Assembly: GCA_009377495.1 (NCBI GenBank)
Contig: WHTZ01000005.1
Span: forward strand, 62,001-126,000
DNA: 64,000 bases
Source of the DNA: Luteitalea sp.
Lineage (GTDB): Bacteria; Acidobacteriota; Vicinamibacteria; Vicinamibacterales; Vicinamibacteraceae
Reading direction: 5' to 3'
Shown: positions 34,432 to 43,160 of the stretch, piece by piece
Layout of the letters: each line of letters starts with the position of its first letter
Numbering within the stretch: position 1 is the stretch's first letter
Position numbers and translations under genes: made by a program
The notes under the pieces: model-generated
The model's input: the letters and a program-made list of their open reading frames with translations, nothing else
What the model was told of the DNA's origin: nothing
Database searches by the model: none

Positions 34432-35067
34432 ATGAAGAAACACGTGTCACTGCCATGCCTGTTGGTCGCTCTCGGCGGGATGCTGTTGGCCGGGTCGGTC
34501 GCGACGGGTGATGTCAGGCCGACGGCCGCGGATGCCGATCGGCTGCAGCAAAAGTTGGTAACCATTGCCGCTTACGGCGCCGCCCGTTCCCGCGAAGCGC
34601 ACTTGACACCAATCAGCGAGCGCGAGTGCAACGCGTTCTTCCAGTTCCGCATGAAGGAGACCCTACCGGCGGGCGTCACGGAACCATCGCTGCGCATTCT
34701 CGGCAACGGACGCCTGGCGGGCAGCGCCGTCGTCGACTTGGATGCGGTGCGTGAGAGCCGCAGCAGAGGCCGTAGCGGTGGCAGCAGCGGTGGCGACTGG
34801 CTCGACCCCATCAACCTGCTCTCTGGAAAGCTACCGGCCACCGCGCAAGGTACCCTGCACACGCGTGACGGCGTCGCTCAATTCCGGGTGGAGTCGGCTG
34901 AGATTGGCGGCGTGGCCGTGCCAAAGGCCCTTCTCCAGCAGGTCGTCGCCTACTATTCGCGTACCCCTGACAATCCCGAGGGCTTCGACCTGGAGGCGCC
35001 GTTCCGTTTGCCCTCCGGCATCCGCGAGATTCGAGTCGGCACCGGCGAGGCCGTCGTCGTACAGTAG
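34432..35067 (+). CDS. Secreted protein, LmeA/DUF2993-like
   Basis: This 211-residue protein starts with MKKHVSLPCLLVALGGMLLA, a signal peptide. The mature region (GRLAGSAVVDLDAV, LSGKLPATAQGTLHTRDG, VESAEIGGVAVPKALLQQVV, FRLPSGIREIRVGTGEAVV) has the strand pattern of LmeA-type lipid-binding proteins, with a Ser/Gly/Arg-rich insert (~103-115). That assignment is by pattern and is not certain. A TACACT at 34408-34413, inside the palindrome ACACTAGTGT (34409-34418), could be its -10. The stop is the left boundary of MITE-like element B. Confidence 0.6.
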   Translation: MKKHVSLPCLLVALGGMLLAGSVATGDVRPTAADADRLQQKLVTIAAYGAARSREAHLTPISERECNAFFQFRMKETLPAGVTEPSLRILGNGRLAGSAVVDLDAVRESRSRGRSGGSSGGDWLDPINLLSGKLPATAQGTLHTRDGVAQFRVESAEIGGVAVPKALLQQVVAYYSRTPDNPEGFDLEAPFRLPSGIREIRVGTGEAVVVQ

Positions 35068-35378
35068 GGGCGAGGGGCCAGGTGCGAGGTCTCAGGGAGC
35101 AGGGATCAGTTTCTTCGGGGGCCAGGGCTGGTTGTAGCCTCTTCGCGCATAACGGGCCCAGACGCACGTTGAACGCATCGTGGTTTGCTCACATGATGCA
35201 GTACTGCTCGAAGAAGCTCCTGCCGGCCCCTGATCCCTTGAGCACTCGTCCCTGCTCCCTGAGACAGCCCTGAAGCCTGACCCCTGGCACCTGACCCCTT
35301 CGTTAGCCCTGATCCCTGAAGCACTGATCCCTCTTCCCTGAGACAGCCCTTGGACCTCGCACCTGGCCCCGCGCCCCT
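35066..35378. mobile_element. MITE-like element B (313 bp, ~26-bp inverted repeats)
   Basis: The arms 35066-35091 and 35353-35378 match at 25 of 26 positions as inverted repeats and contain the GACCTCGCACCTGG unit. The left arm begins inside the TAG stop of the upstream gene, as in element A. The core is related to the element A core in inverse orientation, and several CCTGATCCCTG-type subrepeats are nested inside. The right arm reaches into the 5' end of the recG frame. No gene lies in it. Confidence 0.7.
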
Positions 35379-35382
35379 CCTT

Positions 35383-37488
35383 GTGCTCTCGACGCCGCTG
35401 GCGGCGTTGACGGGAGTCGGTCCGCGGCGTGTGGCGGAGCTGGCCCGCGTTGGCATTAGGACCGTCGACGACCTCCTCCTGCGCTTTCCGCTGCGCTACG
35501 AAGACCGCAGCCGTCTGGCGCCCCTCGCACAGCTCGAAGCGGGTCACACGGCCACAGTGGCAGGCACCATCGCGAGCTGCGGCCTCCGACCGACACGTCG
35601 CCCGGGGTTCACGATCTTCGAAGCGGTGATCCGCGACCAGAGCGGCCAGGCGCGCGCGCTCTGGTTCAACCAGCGCTTTCTCCGAGATGTGTTCCGTCGC
35701 GGCCAACACGTCGTCCTGTACGGCAAGGTCGAGTCGACACCCTGGGGCACTCAGCTCACCAATCCCCAATACGAGATCCTGGCCGAGGCCGGGGAGATCG
35801 AGGCGCGCGATGGCGAGCCGACCCGATCCGCCCACCACGGACGCATCGTTCCGATCTATGAGCGGATCGGCGCGCTCACCTCGCGCATCCAGCGTGACCT
35901 CGTGCACCAGGCACTCGATCGCCTCGCCGAGCCGATCGACGATCCGCTGCCCGATCGCGTCGCCGAGGGCATGGCGCTGCCAGCGCGCGGGGACGCGCTG
36001 AGGCAGACGCATTTCCCGGGCGATGGCACCGACCTGGAGACGCTGAATCGCTTTCGAACGCCCGCGCAAGTACGGTTGATTTTCGAGGAGTTCTTCCTGT
36101 TTCAGCTCGGCCTCGCCGTGCGCCGACGCGAGCGACAAGGTGAAGCGAAGCCGCACGTGATTCAGGTGGACGCGCGCGTGCGCGAGGCCGCGCGCGCGAT
36201 GCTGCCGTTCGCGCTTACCGCGGGCCAACGTGCCGCGCTCGCGGAGATCGTCGAGGACCTCCAGCGGCCCGAGCCGATGCACCGGTTGTTGCAGGGCGAC
36301 GTTGGTGCGGGTAAAACGGTGGTCGCCGCGTTGGCCGCCGTTGTGGCGATGGAAAATGATCTGCAGGTCGCCTTCATGGTGCCGACCGAGCTGCTTGCCG
36401 AGCAGCACGCTCGGACACTCACACGACTGCTCGAGCCGACACGATTTCCGGTCTTGCTCGTGACGGGCTCGCTGACCGCGGCTGAGCGCCGTTCGCGGCG
36501 AACGGCGGTGGCCTCAGGCGAGGCGGCTCTGGTCGTGGGGACGCACGCGCTGCTCGAGGAACCTGTGACGTTCAGGCGCCTCGGGTTTGTGGTGATTGAC
36601 GAGCAACACCGATTCGGCGTGCTGCAGCGCGCGAGGCTGCGCGAGAAGGGCACGTTGCCCGATGTGTTGGTCATGACGGCGACTCCCATTCCTCGGACGC
36701 TCGCGCTCACCGTGTATGGGGATCTGGACGTGTCGATGATGCGGGATCGACCACCAGGCCGGCAGCGCGTGAAGACCACGGTTCGCCCTGAGGCGCGTCG
36801 TGACGCCGTGCATGCGTTCGTTCGTCAGGAGCTCGAGCGGGGTCGGCAAGCCTACATCGTGTACCCACTCGTGGAGGAGAGCGAGAAGATCGACGTGAGA
36901 GCCGCAACCGCCATGGCCGACACGCTACAGCAAGACGTGTTCCCCGAGTATCGCGTTGGACTAGTGCATGGACGCCTGCCCGCGGATCAAAAACGCGACG
37001 TGATGACAGCGTTCATCAATGGCGACGTAGACGTGCTCGTATCGACCACGGTTGTCGAGGTTGGCGTCGATGTGCCGAACGCAACCGTCATGGTGGTCGA
37101 GCACGCGGAGCGATTTGGTCTTTCTCAACTGCACCAACTGCGTGGGCGCGTGGGCCGAGGTGCGGCGGCGTCGCACTGCATCTTGCTCTACCAGAGTCCG
37201 CTGTCAGACGAGGCGAGGGCGCGGCTCAAAGGGATCGCGGCGAGTGACGACGGGTTCGTCATCGCGGAAAAGGACCTCGAGCTGCGTGGACCCGGTGATG
37301 TCGTTGGTACCCGACAATCTGGCCTGCCGACGCTCCGAGTTGGGGATCTCGTTCGCGATCGCGATCTGTTGTTGCGGGCCCAGGCAACCGCACGCGCCTG
37401 GGCTGGAACGCTCGCCGATCTGCCCGCCGCCCGCCGTTTTGTCGACGAGGCGTGGCAGCGACGCTTTGGGCTCGTGGGTATCGGGTAG
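35383..37488 (+). CDS. recG: ATP-dependent DNA helicase RecG
   Basis: This ~701-residue replication-fork remodelling helicase has an N-terminal wedge/OB domain (LTGVGPRRVAELARVGIRTV, LRFPLRYEDRS) and helicase motifs: Walker A GDVGAGKTVVAAL (~305), the DEQH box in VVIDEQHRFGVLQRARL, TATPIPRTLAL, and C-terminal STTVVEVGVDVPNATVMV, LRGRVGRG. The conserved start near LSTPLAALTGVGP favours GTG 35383. TTG 35350 is also in frame but lies inside element B, and the first coding bases abut the element. The stop touches REP-like hairpins. Confidence 0.93.
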   Translation: MLSTPLAALTGVGPRRVAELARVGIRTVDDLLLRFPLRYEDRSRLAPLAQLEAGHTATVAGTIASCGLRPTRRPGFTIFEAVIRDQSGQARALWFNQRFLRDVFRRGQHVVLYGKVESTPWGTQLTNPQYEILAEAGEIEARDGEPTRSAHHGRIVPIYERIGALTSRIQRDLVHQALDRLAEPIDDPLPDRVAEGMALPARGDALRQTHFPGDGTDLETLNRFRTPAQVRLIFEEFFLFQLGLAVRRRERQGEAKPHVIQVDARVREAARAMLPFALTAGQRAALAEIVEDLQRPEPMHRLLQGDVGAGKTVVAALAAVVAMENDLQVAFMVPTELLAEQHARTLTRLLEPTRFPVLLVTGSLTAAERRSRRTAVASGEAALVVGTHALLEEPVTFRRLGFVVIDEQHRFGVLQRARLREKGTLPDVLVMTATPIPRTLALTVYGDLDVSMMRDRPPGRQRVKTTVRPEARRDAVHAFVRQELERGRQAYIVYPLVEESEKIDVRAATAMADTLQQDVFPEYRVGLVHGRLPADQKRDVMTAFINGDVDVLVSTTVVEVGVDVPNATVMVVEHAERFGLSQLHQLRGRVGRGAAASHCILLYQSPLSDEARARLKGIAASDDGFVIAEKDLELRGPGDVVGTRQSGLPTLRVGDLVRDRDLLLRAQATARAWAGTLADLPAARRFVDEAWQRRFGLVGIG

Positions 37489-37579
37489 GGACGCCTCGCC
37501 GAGGCGTCCGCCTAACACGGCGCGTTCGGCGAACGCGCCCTACCATGGTGGAAGGGAGGGACGCCTCGCCGAGGCGTCC
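37486..37579. repeat. REP-like hairpin cluster between recG and rsmD
   Basis: Three hairpins occur: GGACGCCT/AGGCGTCC at 37489-37509 and again at 37559-37579, and GGCGCGTTC/GAACGCGCC at 37519-37539. TAGGG and CCCTACC borders flank them. The first begins inside the recG stop codon region. Confidence 0.7.
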
Positions 37580-37590
37580 GCTCACCCGAG

Positions 37591-38145
37591 ATGAGGGTCA
37601 TTGCGGGACGCTTCAAGGGCCGTACGCTGGCCCCGCCGAAGCGGGGCGGGCTTCGGCCCACGTCTGACCGGCTGCGCGAGACGCTGTTCAATATCCTCGC
37701 GCCGCGGCTCGACGGTGCACGTGTGCTCGATGCTTACGCCGGGACCGGCGCCGTCGGCATCGAGGCGTTGAGCCGCGGTGCCGCACACGTGGTGTTTGTC
37801 GAAGAGAATCGACAAGCGCTGACGCTCATCCGGCAGAACCTACGGCGCTGTGGCGTCACTGAGGGCTATACTATCGTGAGCCGGGACGCGCGGGAGCTGA
37901 GCGGCGACGGCTCGCTCCAGCGCTTCGACATCGTCTTCTTGGACCCGCCGTACGATCTTCCGGACGTGGACCGCACGCTCGACGTGGCGAGCGTCCTCGT
38001 GGCGAGCGGGGGGCTCCTGGTCTTCGAGCACGCGACGCGGCGCGAGGTGCCGCAGGCGGCCGACCGCCTGGTCCAACGTCGGCAGGTCCGAGTCGGTGAC
38101 AGCATGCTGACGTTCTACGAACCGGTGCAAGAGGAGCGCGCGTGA
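37591..38145 (+). CDS. rsmD: 16S rRNA G966 N2-methyltransferase
   Basis: This 184-residue SAM enzyme acts on helix 31 of 16S rRNA. RVIAGRFKGRTL and RPTSDRLRETLFNIL are the RsmD N-terminal signature, LDAYAGTGAVGIEALSRGA the SAM site and FLDPPYDLP the catalytic N/DPPY motif. ATG 37591. The stop overlaps the coaD GTG (GTGA), the usual rsmD-coaD pair in bacteria. Confidence 0.95.
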   Translation: MRVIAGRFKGRTLAPPKRGGLRPTSDRLRETLFNILAPRLDGARVLDAYAGTGAVGIEALSRGAAHVVFVEENRQALTLIRQNLRRCGVTEGYTIVSRDARELSGDGSLQRFDIVFLDPPYDLPDVDRTLDVASVLVASGGLLVFEHATRREVPQAADRLVQRRQVRVGDSMLTFYEPVQEERA

Positions 38146-38672
38146 CGGAGGGCCAAGGGGCAACGCCAGGGCGGGTGGCCATCTGCCCGGGGTCATTCGA
38201 CCCGCTCACCAACGGTCACGTCGACATGATCAGTCGTGCGACGCGGCTTTTCGATCGTATTGTCGTGGCGGTGCTCGTCCATCCGGACAAGGCGCCGTTG
38301 TTCAGCGTGGAGCAGCGCGTCGCGATGACGCGCGAAGTGTTTCGCGAGCAGTCGCAGGTCGAGGTGGATGCTTTCGATGGCCTGCTGGTGGAATATGCGC
38401 GACGTCGGGGCGCGCAGGTCGTCGTCCGCGGTCTGCGCGCGGTCTCGGACTTCGAGTACGAGATGCAGATGGCGCACATGAATCGGCGGCTGGAGGCTGC
38501 GCTCGAGACCGTCTTCATGATGCCGAGCGAGGCGCACTCGTACCTGAGCTCGCGGCTCGTCAAAGAGATTCACCGGTTGGGCGGTGACGTGTCCGCCTTC
38601 GTTCCGCCCACGGTACAAGCGCACTTGATCAAAACGGCGCCTAAAGGGGCGCCCTACTGTCGTCAAACGTAG
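38142..38672 (+). CDS. coaD: Phosphopantetheine adenylyltransferase
   Basis: This 176-residue enzyme of the CoA pathway adenylates 4'-phosphopantetheine. The nucleotidyl-transferase motif is CPGSFDPLTNGHVDMI, and SYLSSRLVKEIHRLGGD covers the second ATP-binding motif. Its core ends near VPPTVQAHL; the last ~12 residues (KTAPKGAPYCRQT) are encoded by a REP-like palindrome (38636-38657), so the C-terminus has been extended by a repeat. Confidence 0.95.
   Translation: MTEGQGATPGRVAICPGSFDPLTNGHVDMISRATRLFDRIVVAVLVHPDKAPLFSVEQRVAMTREVFREQSQVEVDAFDGLLVEYARRRGAQVVVRGLRAVSDFEYEMQMAHMNRRLEAALETVFMMPSEAHSYLSSRLVKEIHRLGGDVSAFVPPTVQAHLIKTAPKGAPYCRQT
38636..38657. repeat. REP-like palindrome inside the 3' end of coaD
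   Basis: GGCGCC (38636-38641) and GGCGCC (38648-38653) form a 6-bp stem followed by CTAC, the same GGCGCC...GGGGCGCCCTAC pattern as at 45599-45622. It replaces or extends the normal coaD 3' end. Confidence 0.65.
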
Positions 38673-38681
38673 AGGCTAATA

Positions 38682-39884
38682 ATGCTGGCAACTCGAATGA
38701 AGCGGATCTCTTCGTCACCCACCATGAAAGGATTGGTTGCGGCCCAGCGGCTGCGCCAAGCGGGCTTCGATGTGGTGGACTTGAGCGCCGGTGAGCCGGA
38801 CTTTCCGACGCCGGAGCACGTCAAAGCGGCCGCGCATGCGGCCATCGACGCCAATCTCACGAAGTACACGGCGAATACGGGTACGCCCGAGCTCAAGCGG
38901 GCCATTGCGGCGAGGTACAAGACGGACTACGGCGTGGAGTATGGCGATGCAGAGATCATCGTCTCGGCGGGCGGGAAACAGGCGCTCGTCAATACTGCCC
39001 TCGTGCTGTTCGACGAGGGAGACGAGGTCGTGACGCACGCGCCCGGCTGGCCCACCATCTTCGAGCAAATCAAGTTCACCGGCGCGACGCCCGTCATCGT
39101 GCGTACGCGCGCAGAGGACGGCTTCACGCTCACCGCGAACGCCGTGCTCGAGGCACTCACACCACGCACGAAGGCCATCGTCATCAACTCACCCTGCAAC
39201 CCGACCGGCGCCGTCATCAGCGAGGCGGAGATGGTGCGCATCGCCGACGCGGCGGCGCGACGCGGCATTTGGGTCGTGCTGGATCTCTGCTACGAGAAGT
39301 TGATTTACGACCCACAGCCACACAACCTGCCGCGAATTCTCGACGAGCGGATGCGAGACCGCGCGATCATCACGGGGACCGCGTCCAAGACCTACGCCAT
39401 GACGGGATGGCGGTGCGGCTGGGCGCTCGGGCCACGTGAAGTGATTGCCGCCTGTGGTGCGCTCCAGAGCCACTCGACCTCGAACGTGTGCTCGATTACA
39501 CAGCGCGCGTCCGTCTCGGCCCTGACGGGCCCGCAGGACTGCGTGACCGAGATGCTCGACGAGTACCGCCGCCGCCGGGACCTGATTTGGGAGCTGGTCA
39601 CGGCAGAGTCGCGAATCCGTTGCGTGAAGCCGGCTGGCGCGTTTTATCTGTTCGTCGATGTCTCGGATCTCCTGTCTCCCGAGGGGTTGCGAACCTCGGC
39701 GGCAGTGGCGGACGCCCTGCTGGAACAATACCACGTGGTCGTGACGGCGGGTGAAGGCTTCGATGCTCCCGGTTTTCTCCGTTTGTCGTACGCGACGTCG
39801 GCGGAGCGGCTGCGCGAAGCGGCCAAGCGATTTCACGACTTCGTCGAGATGGCTGAAAAGCGCCATCCCGCCGCGCGCGTCTGA
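38682..39884 (+). CDS. Class I aminotransferase (aspartate aminotransferase-like)
   Basis: This 400-residue PLP enzyme of the AspC-1gamma type: LSAGEPDFPTPEHVKAAA at the N-terminus, the PLP Asn and Asp/Tyr region in NSPCNPTGAVI, the Schiff-base Lys in TGTASKTYAMTGWRCGW, and the substrate Arg near FLRLSYA. Substrate is probably aspartate/2-oxoglutarate; aromatic amino acids are possible for this family. ATG 38682, 9 bp after coaD. It carries its own start without an obvious ribosome site. Confidence 0.9.
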   Translation: MLATRMKRISSSPTMKGLVAAQRLRQAGFDVVDLSAGEPDFPTPEHVKAAAHAAIDANLTKYTANTGTPELKRAIAARYKTDYGVEYGDAEIIVSAGGKQALVNTALVLFDEGDEVVTHAPGWPTIFEQIKFTGATPVIVRTRAEDGFTLTANAVLEALTPRTKAIVINSPCNPTGAVISEAEMVRIADAAARRGIWVVLDLCYEKLIYDPQPHNLPRILDERMRDRAIITGTASKTYAMTGWRCGWALGPREVIAACGALQSHSTSNVCSITQRASVSALTGPQDCVTEMLDEYRRRRDLIWELVTAESRIRCVKPAGAFYLFVDVSDLLSPEGLRTSAAVADALLEQYHVVVTAGEGFDAPGFLRLSYATSAERLREAAKRFHDFVEMAEKRHPAARV

Positions 39885-39897
39885 AGCACGAACGCCC

Positions 39898-41292
39898 ATG
39901 GGGCTTGCCCCCGATTTCGTCTCTTCACTCGAAGCCATCGTCGGCTCGGCGCACGTGCGGCGCGACCCCGCAACACGCGAGGCTTATGGGGTTGACGCGC
40001 TGCGAAGGGGGCAGCCTGCCGACGCGGTCGTCACACCGAGGCTGACGTCGGAGGTGGCGGCAGTCTTGCGCTTGTGTCACGATACCCGCGTACCGGTCGT
40101 GCCGCGTGGCGGCGGCACGGGCTATACGGGTGGCGCGGTGCCCATCCGCGGCGGCCTCGTCCTCTCGCTCGAACGCTTCAATCAGATCCTCGAGATCGAC
40201 GAGTTGAACCTCCTCGCCGTGGTGGAGCCGAACGTGATCACCGCGGACCTGCAAGACGCGGTCGAGCGGATCGGCCTCTTCTACCCGCCGGACCCGGCGA
40301 GCCTGCACCAGTCGACCATTGGCGGCAACGTCGCGGAGTGTGCCGGCGGTCCGCGCGCGTTCAAGTACGGTGTGACGAAGCGCTACGTCCTCGGCCTCGA
40401 AGCCGTGTTGCCCACGGGCGAGATCATCGAGACGGGTGGTAAGTCGGTGAAGAACGTGGTGGGATACGACGTCACCCAGTTGTTGGTGGGATCCGAGGGC
40501 ACGCTTGCGGTGATCACCAAGGTCATCCTGCGGTTGGTGCCGAAGCCACCGCAGCAGGCGACCCTGCGCGCCACGTTCTCGAGCATCGAAGGCGCCGTTG
40601 ATGGGGTGACACGCTTACTGCGGGCCCGCGTGATCCCTGCTGCCCTCGAGCTCATTGACGGCGAGTCACTCGCAGCAGTGGCCTCGCATCTCGAGACCAC
40701 GGCGCTTGCGCCATCTGGCACGAGCGCGGTGTTGCTCATCGAGGTGGATGGATTCGCCTCGGGCGTTGACGAAGAGCTCGAGCGCATCGCGGCTGCGTGC
40801 CGCGACGCGGGTGCGACAGAGGTACGCGTGGCCCGCGACACGGCGGGCTGCGCCGAACTGTGGCGCCTTCGGCGAGCGCTGTCCTCGTCACTCAGAGTGC
40901 TCGCGCCTCTCAAGCTCAATCACGACGTCGTGGTGCCGAAGGGACGTGTGCCGGAGCTGTTCCAGCTCGTGAGCCGGTTACGCACCGCCTACGCGTTGCG
41001 GATTCCGTGCTTTGGTCACGTGGGCGACGGCAACATCCACGTCAACATTCTCGTGGATCCCGCCGACCGAGATGAGGTGGTGCGCGCGCAAGAGGCGGAG
41101 CGAGCGTTGTTCGAGGGTGTCGTCTCACTCGAGGGGTCCATTAGCGGCGAGCACGGAATTGGCTTCGCCAAGGCGAAGTACCTCGGCATCGAGCTCGCGG
41201 CCGCGGAGGTCGCGCTCATGCAGCGGCTCAAGCACGCCTTCGACCCGCACAACGTCCTCAATCCGGGCAAGATCTTTCCTGGTGACGGGTGA
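39898..41292 (+). CDS. FAD-linked oxidase, glycolate oxidase GlcD-like
   Basis: This 464-residue flavoprotein oxidises a 2-hydroxy acid such as glycolate or D-lactate. The FAD-binding PCMH domain has VPRGGGTGYTGGAVPIRGG, the middle region ENVVGYDVTQLLVGSEGTLA-like (KNVVGYDVTQLLVGSEGTLA), and the C-terminal domain FGHVGDGNIHVNILVDP and GEHGIGFAKAKYLGIEL. No GlcE or GlcF gene adjoins, so it may be a single-subunit D-lactate/2-hydroxyglutarate-type enzyme. ATG 39898, 13 bp after the aminotransferase. Confidence 0.88.
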   Translation: MGLAPDFVSSLEAIVGSAHVRRDPATREAYGVDALRRGQPADAVVTPRLTSEVAAVLRLCHDTRVPVVPRGGGTGYTGGAVPIRGGLVLSLERFNQILEIDELNLLAVVEPNVITADLQDAVERIGLFYPPDPASLHQSTIGGNVAECAGGPRAFKYGVTKRYVLGLEAVLPTGEIIETGGKSVKNVVGYDVTQLLVGSEGTLAVITKVILRLVPKPPQQATLRATFSSIEGAVDGVTRLLRARVIPAALELIDGESLAAVASHLETTALAPSGTSAVLLIEVDGFASGVDEELERIAAACRDAGATEVRVARDTAGCAELWRLRRALSSSLRVLAPLKLNHDVVVPKGRVPELFQLVSRLRTAYALRIPCFGHVGDGNIHVNILVDPADRDEVVRAQEAERALFEGVVSLEGSISGEHGIGFAKAKYLGIELAAAEVALMQRLKHAFDPHNVLNPGKIFPGDG

Positions 41293-41314
41293 GACACGTG
41301 TGGCTCGCCGCTCC

Positions 41315-43009
41315 TCACTGATTCGTCACGAGTAACACCGTCTCGAGATCGCGTGCGGGATCCGGCCAGAGGAACGTCCGCACGCGAACGGCTGCGGGAT
41401 TGAAATAGAGGACTTCGCCGAGACGACGGACCCGAATGCCACGTGTCCGTTGAAGCTCCGCAAGGTCATCGGCCGCGATGATGCACAGCACACGCTCCGG
41501 TGAGCGGAGAAAAGAGTATGCCGCCGGGAGATCGACGAGATCGGTCTGCTGGACGGTCGTGTAGAAGATCAGATTTCGCACGAGCACGCGGTAGGTGCCC
41601 GACGCGTCCCCATGCCGACGAGCGGCATTGTACATGGCCGCCATCCGCTGGACTGGCTCGAGGTCTGCCGCCGAGGCAATTGCGAACTGCAGCGACAGGA
41701 ATGTGATGACCGAGGCCACGGCAAGCGTGGTGGGAAGCAGCCATCGCCGACGCACCCACGCGGCGGCCAGCACGACCAGTCCGGCTACGACAATGGCGGC
41801 GGTGCCTTCTTGGCTCAGCGACGGGTTGAGCGCGAAGAGCAACGGGCTGGCGCGATGCAGCAAGCCGCCGAGCACGAGCAGCGCCAGGGCGGCCAGCGTG
41901 CCGCACATCGCGAGAGGAATGTGCCGCTTCGTCGCGTCGGTCGAGTCCGCGAGCCGTGCGAGGATCGAGCGCGAGACGATGAGCGCCAGCGGGGGCAGCA
42001 CCGGAAGGATGTAGCGTGGTTGCTTGCCAATCGAGAGTGAATAAAAGACGAGGGGCACCGCCGCCCACAGGATCAGCCGCCACGCGCCGCTGGTCAGCCG
42101 GCGTTCCCGCCGCACAACGATCTGCATGAACGAGGGGATCCACAGCAGCAGGAAGGGCGACCAGGGCATGAGGCCGCCGAGCACGATCGGCCCGTAGAAC
42201 CACACCGTCCGTGGCGCGTTGTATCGGTCCGTCGCGAAGCGCTCGAGATTCTCGTCGACGAAGAAGCGATCCAGGTAGGCGAAGCCGTGCACATCGGTCA
42301 TGGCCACATACCACGGCGCGGCTACGGCCACGAAAACGAGGGCTGCCAGCACGATGTCGCGAGACGACGGGCAGCGTGACAGCCACGGCAGCCCCTGGCC
42401 GTAGCGCTCGCGCCAGGCCACGACGGTGACCGTCATCAAGGGAAGCGCGACACCAACAGGACCCTTCGTGAGGAAGGCGAGTGCCAGGGCCAGTGCGCCC
42501 GCCATCAGCCAACCCCGGCGCGCGGCCGGGCGTACAGGCTCATCGCGGTATCGCGCATCCAGCGCCTCGACGAGCATCCACGTGGCGAGTGTGATGAAGA
42601 GGGCCAGCGGGAGGTCCGGCAGCGCCGCGCGTCCATACGCGAACGTACCGAAGCTCGTTGCCACGATGACACCCGCGAGCGTCGCGGTGGGCGGGTCGAA
42701 CCAACGCCGGCCGCACAGGTAGGTGAGCAGCGCCAGACAGAGGCCGGAGAGCGCCGCCGGAAATCGTGCTGCCCCCTCACTGACGCCGGCGATCTTGAAG
42801 GTCAGCGCGGCGAGCCAGTAGTAAAGGATTGGTTTCTGGAAGCGATCCTCGTAGTTGTAGCGCGGCGTGAGCCAGTCGCCTGACTCCACCATCTCGCGTG
42901 CGGCCTCCGCGTAGTAGGCTTCGTCCGAATCTTGGATGGCACCCCGTCCGAGGCCGGCAAAAAAGGTGAGTGCGCCGAGGGTGAGCAGGATGACGAGATG
43001 TCGCACCAC
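41315..43009 (-). CDS. ArnT/PMT-like membrane glycosyltransferase
   Basis: This ~564-residue GT-C enzyme has about a dozen hydrophobic spans. The first periplasmic loop carries the catalytic-type acidic motif QDSDEAYYAEAAREM, followed by GDWLTPRYNYEDRFQKPIL, as in ArnT and related lipid-linked sugar transferases. The C-terminal ~100 residues form a soluble domain. Acceptor and donor are unknown; lipid A or a protein are options for the family. GTG 43009 (or 43006) is chosen because a promoter lies at 43067-43096, downstream of the ATG at 43084. Confidence 0.85.
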   Translation of the reverse strand: MVRHLVILLTLGALTFFAGLGRGAIQDSDEAYYAEAAREMVESGDWLTPRYNYEDRFQKPILYYWLAALTFKIAGVSEGAARFPAALSGLCLALLTYLCGRRWFDPPTATLAGVIVATSFGTFAYGRAALPDLPLALFITLATWMLVEALDARYRDEPVRPAARRGWLMAGALALALAFLTKGPVGVALPLMTVTVVAWRERYGQGLPWLSRCPSSRDIVLAALVFVAVAAPWYVAMTDVHGFAYLDRFFVDENLERFATDRYNAPRTVWFYGPIVLGGLMPWSPFLLLWIPSFMQIVVRRERRLTSGAWRLILWAAVPLVFYSLSIGKQPRYILPVLPPLALIVSRSILARLADSTDATKRHIPLAMCGTLAALALLVLGGLLHRASPLLFALNPSLSQEGTAAIVVAGLVVLAAAWVRRRWLLPTTLAVASVITFLSLQFAIASAADLEPVQRMAAMYNAARRHGDASGTYRVLVRNLIFYTTVQQTDLVDLPAAYSFLRSPERVLCIIAADDLAELQRTRGIRVRRLGEVLYFNPAAVRVRTFLWPDPARDLETVLLVTNQ

Positions 43010-43066
43010 GCCAGCCGATGATCTTACACTAAGGACACGCGCGCGTTGACAGGGTAGAAGGCCGGT

Positions 43067-43096
43067 TTTATACTGCAAAGGCATACAGTACCGCAA
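43067..43096 (-). promoter_or_regulatory. Candidate promoter of the glycosyltransferase gene
   Basis: On the minus strand: TTGCGG (43091-43096), 18 bp, TATAAA (43067-43072). It would exclude the ATG at 43084 as the translation start. Confidence 0.45.
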
Positions 43097-43107
43097 TCCT
43101 GACCCCT

Positions 43108-43135
43108 GGCGATGGCTCCGTACGCTGCCATCGCC
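43108..43135 (+). promoter_or_regulatory. rho leader hairpin
   Basis: GGCGATGGC (43108-43116) and GCCATCGCC (43127-43135) form a perfect 9-bp stem with a 10-nt loop, 25 nt before the rho ATG. There is no T-tract. A role in rho autocontrol is possible. Confidence 0.4.
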
Positions 43136-43160
43136 GCACGCTGTTCGAATCCAATCACAC

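Noticed and set aside
35130-35250. A small coding gene in the core of elements A and B
   Set aside because: Short similar peptides appear in both cores, but with no start codon or ribosome site; the DNA repeat explains it.
35092-36408. A 438-residue minus-strand frame opposite recG
   Set aside because: Antisense to conserved RecG motifs and continuous with repeat element B.
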